Below are positions 55,676 through 64,000 of a DNA stretch of 64,000 nt, piece by piece; the first letter of the stretch is position 1; every line of letters starts with the position of its first letter. The stretch comes from Entophlyctis helioformis (Eukaryota > Chytridiomycota > Chytridiomycetes > Chytridiales > Chytriomycetaceae). The notes beneath the pieces were generated by a model. That model did no database searches and had not been told where the DNA came from. It saw only the letters and a list, made by a program, of their open reading frames with translations. The stretch covers positions 1-64,000 of the forward strand of contig JAHLKH010000103.1 of assembly GCA_025526915.1 (NCBI GenBank), in the 5' to 3' direction. The translations under genes and the position numbers were made by a program.

Positions 55676-57199
55676 ATGTTGAAGGCAGAGCTTCACAGGA
55701 AGCGGCAGAGGAAGCGACAGAGGAAGCGACAGACGACAGTCGACGCAGACGCAGCTGCAGCAAGCGACGAGCAGCCTGTCGCCCTTGGCCGCACCGACAT
55801 TGTGCTGGCTGTGGTCGAGCAGGTCGTTGGAGCGAGTGGCAGCCAAGCCGTCGAGTCAGGACAGCCAGGACAGCCAGGACAGCCGCAAGAGCAGCCACCA
55901 GCCAAGCGACTCAAGACAGCAGCAGCAGTAACGACCGCACAGCCAGGTGTGCCTCGCTATGTGGTGCCGCCAGCCACCGGCGACCTTGCGTTCGGACGCA
56001 GCCACTGGGACGGCAAGCCCGCCGAGATCCACGCCATGATCCTCAAGCACGCCGGTCCGCTCACTCGCTTCCTCAACGGTCTCCTCGGCGACAAGACGAC
56101 ACTCGATGAGGCGACCAGGCTGGAGCTGTGGACCGATGCGTTCAAGATGGACTGGCAGGGCGATCTGGCTCTGCTGCCTGATGGTAGACCGACGGCCGAC
56201 AACGGACTGTTCTTTGCACACTCTCGCTCCATGTACGATCGTCTCTGCAATCGCTTTCCTCGGTTCAACGAGATCGCCTTCAACTTTAACGACGACGAGC
56301 ATGACAACTACGACGACCCGTTCGATGACCATCCGTTTTACAGCTGCAGTTTGATTCTCATTCCCATGTGGCATGGCTGGCTCGATCTGTTCGGTTTTTG
56401 GTATCCGATCACACTCGCTCGGATGTCCATCCGCTTTGGATGCCTCGATCTGCTTAAGCACCTCGAAAGCAAGTACAAGACACTCCAACGCTGGATGGCC
56501 AAGTACCCTCCCAATAGCGAGTTCTGGCACGGTGCCATTGACCAGGCAGCAAGCCACGGGCATCTCGACGTTATCCAGTACCTGTTTAGTCTTGGTGTGA
56601 CGGGATGCACGACGGATGCCATGGACTGGGCGGCCATGTTTGGCCATCTACACGTCATCATCTGGCTCCACGAGAACACGACGGCAGGGTGCACAGATCG
56701 GGCGATGGATGAGGCGATTCAAGAAGGCCATATGCACGTCGTCAAGTGGCTCCTTACCAACAGGACAGAGGGATGCCCGGAGGATGCCATGTTCCATTCT
56801 GCAAGCCGTGGTTGCCTTGATATGGTGCAGTGGCTTCATGGAACCCTCGGTGAAGAGCTCACGCCCGAAGCACTTGATGAAGCCATCAGCTGGGGACGTT
56901 TGGACGTCGTCAAGTACATGCACTCGAAAGGCTGCCGTACATCATGCGATTTCGTCAAGGCGGCAGCCATAGCCGGCAATATCAAGGTTTTACGGTGCTT
57001 GTTGGATCTCGGATATGTGGCTGGACTCGAAGCACTTGTCTGCGCCAAGACTGCCGATATCGCCGATATCCTCCTCGGCAGCCTCACACTGCATCGGGTA
57101 CAGACGCTGCTTGCAGAAGCGAAGCAGCAAGGTGACACCAACACAACCATCGAGCGACTCGAGTCAACCATCAAGAAGCTGCAAGCGTCAAGCATGTGA
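55676..57199 (+). CDS. Ankyrin-repeat protein, family member 4
   Basis: Single exon, 507 residues from ATG at 55676. The N-terminus contains a KRQRKRQRKRQ basic run from a 12-bp tandem repeat, then PPAKRLK, the block SHWDGKPAEIHAMILKHAGP, and ankyrin units (GHLHVIIWLHENTTAGCT, GHMHVVKWLLTNRTEGCP), more diverged than members 1 and 3. The C-terminus is RLESTIKKLQASSM, like member 1. It is intact. Neighbours are the LINE fragment upstream and the shared 3' flank, then the ABC transporter, downstream. Confidence 0.8.
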   Translation: MLKAELHRKRQRKRQRKRQTTVDADAAAASDEQPVALGRTDIVLAVVEQVVGASGSQAVESGQPGQPGQPQEQPPAKRLKTAAAVTTAQPGVPRYVVPPATGDLAFGRSHWDGKPAEIHAMILKHAGPLTRFLNGLLGDKTTLDEATRLELWTDAFKMDWQGDLALLPDGRPTADNGLFFAHSRSMYDRLCNRFPRFNEIAFNFNDDEHDNYDDPFDDHPFYSCSLILIPMWHGWLDLFGFWYPITLARMSIRFGCLDLLKHLESKYKTLQRWMAKYPPNSEFWHGAIDQAASHGHLDVIQYLFSLGVTGCTTDAMDWAAMFGHLHVIIWLHENTTAGCTDRAMDEAIQEGHMHVVKWLLTNRTEGCPEDAMFHSASRGCLDMVQWLHGTLGEELTPEALDEAISWGRLDVVKYMHSKGCRTSCDFVKAAAIAGNIKVLRCLLDLGYVAGLEALVCAKTADIADILLGSLTLHRVQTLLAEAKQQGDTNTTIERLESTIKKLQASSM

Positions 57200-57392
57200 T
57201 GAATGGACAGCCAAGACTCGCTCTTTGACGTTGGAATGAAGACGTGATTGTTGTGTTGGAAAGAGCATAGAAGACTCTCTGGCAATCTTCCAGTAATACC
57301 AGCCTACTACGGGACTCGGACAAGGGAATCCGTGCGAGCAGCATGTTTACTTGAATGTACATGAGTGCATTGTTGCAAGTACTCGCACACCA
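57200..57392. repeat. Shared ankyrin 3' flank, shortened
   Basis: About 190 bp matching the 3' flank of members 1 and 3, ending at GTACTCGCACA, where unique sequence next to the ABC transporter 3' end begins. Confidence 0.75.
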
Positions 57393-57458
57393 GCCACAAA
57401 ACAGGCTTGTTGTGCAGATCCGACTCGTTTATTGGTGGTATACATTAGCACGACGGTT

Positions 57459-60400
57459 TCAAGCATTGTTGTAGTGGCCAGACGCAATCTCGCGAATGAC
57501 GGCAGCGTTGGCAGCACCAGTCGCATCCACAAGCTCGCCAAACACAGAGCCAGCCCGGCCGAGCAGCACATGCGGCGCATCAAACTCGGCAATCTCGCCC
57601 TGGTCAAGCACAAGCACGCGGTCAAACGCCGCAATCGTGTTGAGACGGTGCGCAATGCTCAGCACCGTCGTGTGTGCAAACTGCGACCGGATCGACTCTT
57701 GGATGCGCTTGTCGGCCTCGGCATCCACCGACGCTGTCGCCTCGTCCATGATGAGCACCTTGGGCCGCGCGAGAATGGCCTTGGCAAGACACAGCAGCTG
57801 GCGCTGGCCCATCGACAGGTTGGATCCGTTTTCCTCGATGGCCGCATCCAGCTTGTCCGTCTGCGCAGCCACGTAGTCCTTGAGACCCACGAGCGACAGC
57901 GACTCCCACAGCTGGTCGTCGGTGTATCCCGTCTGCAGCATGTCGAGGTTGGACCGCACACTTCCCTTGAACAGCACGGGCTCCTGCGGGATGATCTGCA
58001 GGCGAGAGCGCAGCGTCTTGAGACCGAGCGTCGCAATGTCGCGGCCGTCGATGGTAATGGATCCCTTGGATGCCTCCATGATGCGGAACAGGGCCGTCAT
58101 GAGCGTGCTCTTGCCCGAGCCGGTGCGGCCGACAATGCCGACCTTTTCGCCAGGACGGATGGAGAGCGATAGGTTCTTGATGACGGCGTGGTCGGGACGC
58201 GAGTCATAGCAGATCTGCAGGTCGCGGATGGCAAGTGCACCAGCAGTCGGCCACTCGTCCTTGGTCGCAGGGTCGTTGGGCAGCAGGCGGGCAGCCTCGG
58301 ACGGCAGGTCGTTGGCGTAGTGGTTGAGACGCTCGACCGAGTTGAAGGCAGCCTCGGTCTCGGCAACATTGCCCAAGGTGTTTACAACGTTCTCGCCAAT
58401 CTTGAGAGCACCGAAGATGGCAAGACCCACGGCCGAGCCAGTGATGTTGTTGGTAGCACAGAGTGTGATGATGACGAGGACGATGGTGGACACGAGGAGC
58501 TGCAGACGAAGTGAGAGCCACGCACGCGAGCTGCGGAGGACCAGAACCGACTTGTTGAGCAGATCCATCTTGACGTGCTCAGTGGCAATGAATGCCGACT
58601 GTGCACCGTACGCATTGATGGTGGGGATGCCATTGAGCGACTCTGAGACGTGCGAGTTGAGCGGTGACTTCATGATGGACGACAGACGCTTGAGCTCGCG
58701 GTACGAAGCCAGGAAGTAGCGGTAGATGACGAACGCAAGGCTGAAAATGATGGCAAACTGGACTGTTGAGAGAGTGTCAGTCGTAGAGTCGTGGATCAAC
58801 ACGGTCTGGTCAGTGGCAGCGGCGACTTACTCAGTAGAAGAGGGAGCGAGTATGCCATGATAATGATAAGTGTGGCGAAACCAGCCAGGCATTCCGCGGT
58901 GTTGATCAGAAGCATGGCCATATTCAGATCAAGGTTGCGGACATCGGCAGTCATGCGGTTGAGGATGCGGCCGATGGGCTGGCCGTCAAAGAAGGACATG
59001 GGAGCGCGGACGAGGCCAGCCAGAGCAGAGTCGTGGAGCGTGATGGAAGATATGTAGCCAACAATTGTGATGATGGTAAACATCAGGACTGGATGGGAGA
59101 GCGCATGGATCAGTTCTCTGGTACGCCGAAGACGGGCATGCATGCAACACAAGCAGGACGACTTACTTATAACAAACATCTCCGCAGCACCAAGACCAAT
59201 GTACAGCTTGTAGTAGTCGCCAAGTGCCCATCCCCACTTGTTGTCCGCCCAGATCGTGATCATGATCTGCACCATGCTCGAGGCAGCCACAGAGAGAACA
59301 AAGAGGATGGCGAGCAGGCCAAAGTAAAAGGGACCGGCAGCGATAAAGTACGAGCGGAACGTATCAAGCTTGACGGCGCCAACGCGACGGTCTTCCATCG
59401 TGGCCTTTTCGGTCTTGTACTCCTCGATGGCCTTGATGATCTCGTCGTCCTCCTTGGCTTCCTCCTTGTCCTCTTCGCTGTCCTTGTCGTCTTCGTCGTC
59501 AAAGTGGTAGTCCTTCATGATGCCAGAGAGAGCGCTCTCGGGGACAGCCATGAGATCCTTGAACGTGCCCGTCTCGGCAACACGGCCGTTGTCAAGCACG
59601 ACAACAAAGTCGACCTTGGGAAGCAGGTGCAGCTGGTGCGTGACAAGCACGACCGTCTTGCTCTTGAGCGTGCCGCAGATGGCCTCGTCAAACACCTTCT
59701 TGCCAACGTGTGCATCAAGTGCAGCGATGGGATCGTCGAGCAGGTAGATGTCGGCATCGCGAGCAATGGCACGAGCGAGTGCAACACGAGCCTTCTGGCC
59801 GCCAGACAGGTTGATGCCCTTCTCGCCAATCTGCGTGCCGAGACCGTTGGGGAGGATCTCGAGATCGTGCTCGAGGCACGAGGCAGACACGGCCTTGGCG
59901 ATGTTGGGACGCACGGACTCGTCGCTGAACACAATGTTCTCCTCGATGGTGCCGGTCAAGATCCACGGCTCTTGAGCGCAGTAGGCGACGGATCCGAAGA
60001 CGGACGACGAGCCAGCTGTCTTACGCATGCCGCCAATGAGAGCAGACAGGAACGACGACTTGCCAGATCCAACAGAGCCAACGACAGCAACGAGCGAGCC
60101 GCGCGGGATGGACAGGTTGACGTCCTCGAGCTTGAACGGCTCCTGCTTGGTCGCCTCGGCGGTATCGCTCACGACAGCTACAACAATCGCCTTAAAGGAC
60201 GCATCGTTGGAATTGGCAATGATGGCTGACTCGAGAGCTGGTGCAGGTTCCGCATCCTTCTTGTCGCCTTGCTGTGCAGGGGTGTCGGGCATGTCAGACT
60301 CTTCTTCGACGATCTCCCAGGTGAACGCAGCGCCGTCCATCTTGATGGCAGATCCGTCGTCCGACTGGTCCTCAGCAAGCATGGCAGTGATCTCGCCGTC

Positions 60401-61974
60401 CTGGATCTCAGGAGCGATCAGGAACGCGCTGACACGCTTGTAGCTGACAAAGAACTGCAAAGTGTCGCTGCAGACACAAACGGATACAGGGAGGAAGCCA
60501 CATCGTCAGTTTACAACCGAAACACAATGCATGCACATGGTCCAAGTGCTGAGCACGACTCACGTGAACACCTCGCCAATGTAAAACGTCGGAGCACAGA
60601 CGGCCTGCAGAAGAGCAAGGATTCCAAAGATGTTGCTCGAGTTGATCTCGTTGCCAAAGCCAGCATACGCGATGATGGAGATGGGAGCAATGCAGGTCTG
60701 CTGGATGACTAAACCAGCAGTAATAAAGTTGAGCGGCACAATAAACCTGCGGAGAGCGGCGAGCTGCTGTGCACGAGCACCGAGGATTGCCGAGTGGAAA
60801 AACTCTTCGGCAGCCTGGTACTTGATGATCTTGACGCCTGTAAGTGGCGATGCGAGGAGTTGGATGCAGACTGTCAGCACAAGAACAATGTGTGCAATGC
60901 AATGCAAGCATGGCAGGCAGGCTCACCGTAGAGGAACTCGCGAAGCTTGCGAGTGCGCAGATCCATGATCTCCATGTAGTCATCAATGGCAGCGCTTTGG
61001 ATGGGACCCATGGCGAGCACAAAGAAGAAGAAGAAGAAGAACACGCCGATGGTGACCCAGGTCGCGACGCCAAGCACGCGGCCAAGGAAGTAGAGACCGA
61101 TAACGATCTGCACGATGCCGCCAATGAGCATGAGCAGGACGGGCGGGAAGTTTATGACGGTATCGGCATCGGCATCGACGAGCGAGTTGATCTTGCCGGC
61201 CGAGAACTCGCCGCGGGCCTTGGGCGAGAGGCGGAGCGACTTGCCAAAGATGGCGTCAATAATGACAGCGCGCAGGGACATCGTAAAGTTGAGATCGACG
61301 GCGGTTTCGGCAGCACGAAGGAGGACGAGGACGAGGTTGGCGGCAAAGAAGAGACCGGCGAGGCCGTAGACGTTGGCGATGAGCAGGCCAGGAGCATCAG
61401 GGCCGACAAGGATGGCCGTGATGATCTGCGGCACAAGGAGCGGGATCAGGATGTTGGCCGTGACTGTGAGCGCACTGATGAAGAAGAGAGAGGTGCTGCA
61501 TGTCGCGAAGTGAATGGCAAGTGGTGGATGAGCGGTGCAGTGCAATGTGAGCCAAAGGTCTGTGTCGGAGTTGCAAGAACGACGGGGTGGCGCAATCAGC
61601 TTGCCAGTAAGAGTGCACTTACAAGTAGCCGATGTACGACAAAGCGAGCGTGGTAAAGAGCGACGGCGGCTTGACCTGCTGCGGGTTGGCAGAGTGGGCT
61701 CTGAGCTGGGCCCAGAAGCCATCGAGAACCTTGGCAATACTCTCGGCCTTGTCGTTGTTGCTCAGGTCGGGCAGATCCTGCATGCAAGTGTCAGCGTCGG
61801 CATTCGGTTGCAAGCAGCCAGTGGACAGAGCGGCCTCAGACGCACGTCTTCCTGCAGCGGACGCTTGTAGCCGAGCGATAAGGTGGGCGACATCCACGAC
61901 ATGGTGACGAACGAGAACACATTGCGCTTGATCTGCGTGCGGACAGTGGAAGCGGGAGCGTTGCGGGTATCCAT
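57459..61974 (-). CDS. ABCC-type (MRP/Yor1-like) ABC transporter
   Basis: Seven exons, 61974-61846, 61777-61623, 61495-60927, 60837-60564, 60467-59167, 59088-58831 and 58762-57459; 1329 residues, phases consistent. The order is TMD1-NBD1-TMD2-NBD2, without the extra N-terminal TMD0, as in short MRPs. NBD1: Walker A VVGSVGSGKSS, signature NLSGGQKAR, Walker B IYLLDDP. NBD2: Walker A IVGRTGSGKST, signature NLSMGQRQ (Gly to Met change seen in many ABCC NBD2), Walker B VLIMDEAT. An acidic/charged linker (DDEDDKDSEEDKEEAKEDDE) follows NBD1. It should export conjugated or hydrophobic anions across the plasma or vacuolar membrane; the substrate is unknown. ATG at 61974 begins a polar N-terminus. Confidence 0.92.
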
Positions 61975-62188
61975 GCTGGTCTATGCGGAGTGTGGGGGCA
62001 GAGTGCAGCATGTTGAGCAGGGCGATGGTCGCTCTTTTATTGAAGGATGCAGTGCACAGCAGTGAGGTGCAAATTTTACTGTCACGTAGGCGAGAGTTGG
62101 TGACGACGATGACAGCGATGACAACGATGACGTTGAACGGTAGGTGGCCGTAGTCCTCTGATCGGCGTGCAGCAGACTGACGGCACAG

Positions 62189-62330
62189 CCACCATGGCAG
62201 CATGCGTGTCCTTTTACGGCATCCCACCGCCCTCGCTCATCGACATCAAGCAGCTGCCCGTCACCACGCCTGTGCAGGGCCACTTTGGCGCACTCGACAC
62301 GCTCAAGGAATTCAGCGACAGCGACACGAC
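62189..62330 (+). pseudogene. Dienelactone-hydrolase fragment cut by a LINE
   Basis: After a splice acceptor (GGCACAG) the frame reads ACVSFYGIPPPSL, then LPVTTPVQGHFGALD, the C-terminal-half hallmark of dienelactone hydrolases (FYG..., PVQGHFG..D). It stops abruptly at the A-tail of the LINE. The upstream exons with the catalytic Cys motif are absent; only about 200 bp separate it from the ABC transporter start. The distal part may continue beyond the LINE, outside the window. Confidence 0.65.
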
Positions 62331-64000
62331 TTTTTTTGATGGATAAGAAAGCTTCATTCCAAATGCTCGCATAGCATGCCCCACCAGTGATGGCATAGGC
62401 TCGTTGGCAAATCCCACAGGTACCCTTACCCTACAGCGCGCCGTTTGTGTGCCCAGAGCTCAGACCGGTACACCCAAATAGACGCTTGCAGGAAGTCCGC
62501 TACACCCACCATAGCCAACCCATCACCCTCGAAGTTCCGCATCTGCTCCGCATTGAATGCTTCGCCCCACGTCCCGCCAAGGACTAACCCCCACATCAAG
62601 TTTACCACGTCAGAAACAATATGTACAAGATCGCCGCGTATCTGTGGGTGTCCCACATTCTCGTGCGTTGCAATGGCGCGTGCTGCTGCGAACCGTGCGT
62701 CCAAGCCACGCTGCCCGTGCGCTGTGCGGATAGCCACGATCCGCTCCTCTGTGCACTCGAGCGCAAAGTGCGCAATCTCCAGCGTGCTTCCCAGATCCTC
62801 GCCACACATGATGCAGCATGAACCGTCACCAAACGGGTGGGCTGGGTCGAGCAGGTTGGCGTTGATAGCGCGGCGAGCCGTGTAGATGCCGCCCACACGT
62901 GCAAGCATCAGGAACCGTGCACCTTCCGAGCGTCGCGGGTCAAAGACCGGATCTCGTATGATATTGGCTGTCTTCTGCATCTGGAACGCAGTGTAGATGG
63001 CAGCCGTGTCGCACTTGCTGGCAGACTTGAGCGTGACAGCCAGGCCGTATGCCTTGAGGCGGGGCTTGCTGTCCGGATCGCCGTCGGGCAGGCCGGGCGT
63101 GGCCATGTAGCGGTTGTAGATTTGGATCGAGCGGCGTGTCCAGTACCAGAGGCGTCCACCAACGGGTGCTGGCTGTGCGGGGCAGAGCAGGCCGAGTGCC
63201 GACTTCAGCTTGGGCGTCTTGAGACGAAGGCGCATGCGTGCGACCAGACTGCGGGCCACCATGGTTTGGATGCCGCACTCTGTCAGCATTGGGACGACGG
63301 GCGTGTACATGGGTGCGCCGAGCATCTTGCGGACGCCCTGGTTGACAGCCGTCTGCAGAGGGTTTAGTGCTGACACATCGCTGCCCAGCAGCTCGAGACC
63401 GTAGTTGGCGATGCCAAGGACGGATCCCAGGTAGATGGAGTGGCGATAGCGCAGCGACAGCTTGCTGTTGGTCAAGACCGGGTGCAGCGCACTGGTCGCC
63501 TTGCGTATGGACTGTGCCTTGGACTTGATCCACTGCTTGAGCGTGAGCTCATGGTCGATCAGGACGCCGAGGTACTCGTACTCTGTCAGCACGGGCACCG
63601 CCGCTCCATGCAGCTTGATGACGACGTCCGGCGGGCCGTTGCCTGCGTTGTTGGTTGGTGGTTTGAAGAACGCCATGATGCCGCACTTGTCGACACCAAA
63701 CGCCATCTGCCACTTGTCCGCCCATGCCGCCACGACTTCCACAGCGGCTGCCAATGCTGCATGCGACTCTGCGAGAATGACCACATCGTCTGCAAACATC
63801 AGCCCACGGATGCCATGACCATCAGCCACGGCTGGGATGCTGATCTCAGGGATGCCATCGAGTATGTCGTTGAGGAACAGGTTGAACAAGAGGCCAGACA
63901 GCGGGCAGCCTTGGCGGACGCCTCGCCTGACGTTGAACGGCTCAGAGAGCACATTGCCTGATCGTGCGCATGCAGTGGATGATGTGTAGAGTGCCTTGAG
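62331..64000 (-). mobile_element. LINE copy 3, best-preserved, runs off the window edge
   Basis: A run of seven A (on the minus strand, at 62331-62337) ends the element. A roughly 90-bp 3' UTR and the reverse transcriptase frame precede it. The 5' part lies beyond 64000. Confidence 0.85.
62426..64000 (-). CDS. LINE reverse transcriptase ORF, 5' end beyond the window
   Basis: Open without interruption from the window edge to the stop at 62426 (525 codons visible). It covers RRGVRQGCPLSGLLFNLFLN, the catalytic GLMFADDVVILAE, the thumb, a central region (VPVLTEYEYLGVLIDHELT), the zinc knuckle CCIMCGEDLG...HFALEC, and a C-terminus ending SELWAHKRRAVG. It is intact at the 8-bp site where copy 1 is deleted, so it is closer to an active master. 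No RNase H domain is seen. The C-terminal codons (LQAS...LWAHKRR) resemble the tail part of the tRNA-Val repeats. Confidence 0.88.
   Translation of the reverse strand, partial: LKALYTSSTACARSGNVLSEPFNVRRGVRQGCPLSGLLFNLFLNDILDGIPEISIPAVADGHGIRGLMFADDVVILAESHAALAAAVEVVAAWADKWQMAFGVDKCGIMAFFKPPTNNAGNGPPDVVIKLHGAAVPVLTEYEYLGVLIDHELTLKQWIKSKAQSIRKATSALHPVLTNSKLSLRYRHSIYLGSVLGIANYGLELLGSDVSALNPLQTAVNQGVRKMLGAPMYTPVVPMLTECGIQTMVARSLVARMRLRLKTPKLKSALGLLCPAQPAPVGGRLWYWTRRSIQIYNRYMATPGLPDGDPDSKPRLKAYGLAVTLKSASKCDTAAIYTAFQMQKTANIIRDPVFDPRRSEGARFLMLARVGGIYTARRAINANLLDPAHPFGDGSCCIMCGEDLGSTLEIAHFALECTEERIVAIRTAHGQRGLDARFAAARAIATHENVGHPQIRGDLVHIVSDVVNLMWGLVLGGTWGEAFNAEQMRNFEGDGLAMVGVADFLQASIWVYRSELWAHKRRAVG

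Overview
This window is nuclear DNA of a flagellated (zoosporic) fungus, most likely a chytrid. Many short introns of about 55-75 bp carry GT..AG ends and TACTAAC/CTGAC-like branch sites. Fungal-type genes (a sacsin/HSP90-like DUF3684 protein, Vps10) sit beside an intraflagellar-transport gene (IFT74), which only flagellated fungi keep. The ankyrin family and composition fit Rhizophydiales, for example Polyrhizophydium-like; that genus guess is memory-based inference. All splice models are hand-built from reading frame and splice signals.

Layout. 1-4615 is the 3' part of a large HSP90-like/sacsin-type gene (+). 4.7-7.5 kb holds two tandem paralogous seven-helix membrane proteins (-), the second with a broken frame. 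7.5-9.8 kb is gene-poor and ends in a CA microsatellite. 9.9-17.2 kb is the standout locus: a roughly 20-exon gene whose N-terminus is an XPG/FEN1-like flap nuclease and whose C-terminus is a Fanzor (eukaryotic TnpB-like) RuvC nuclease with zinc ribbon. Two frameshifts interrupt it. 17.7-18.8 kb encodes a secreted phosphoesterase, and 18.9-21.2 kb a PH-FYVE protein (-).

21.3-29.7 kb is a mobile/repeat block. It has three near-identical tRNA-Val(CAC) copies, two of them as inverted arms around a decayed Ty3/gypsy pol fragment. It also has two divergent ankyrin-repeat genes and the 3' stub of a third. 29.7-39.3 kb returns to trafficking genes: IST1 (ESCRT-III) and a three-module Vps10 receptor share a 129-bp divergent promoter. 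39.5-44.2 kb is a second mobile block: an ankyrin gene, a decayed LINE, tRNA-Pro(CGG) and an ankyrin stub. 44.3-54.5 kb holds TAF3 (histone fold plus PHD), IFT74 and a BTB protein. 54.8-57.4 kb is a third mobile block: tRNA-Pro(TGG), a LINE fragment and an ankyrin gene. 57.5-62.0 kb is an ABCC transporter (-). The window ends in a fresher LINE whose A-tail abuts a dienelactone-hydrolase fragment.

Housekeeping genes therefore alternate with compact patches where LINE pieces, tRNA genes and ankyrin genes recur together. Several frames need one-base shifts; from this window alone I cannot separate real decay from assembly indels.
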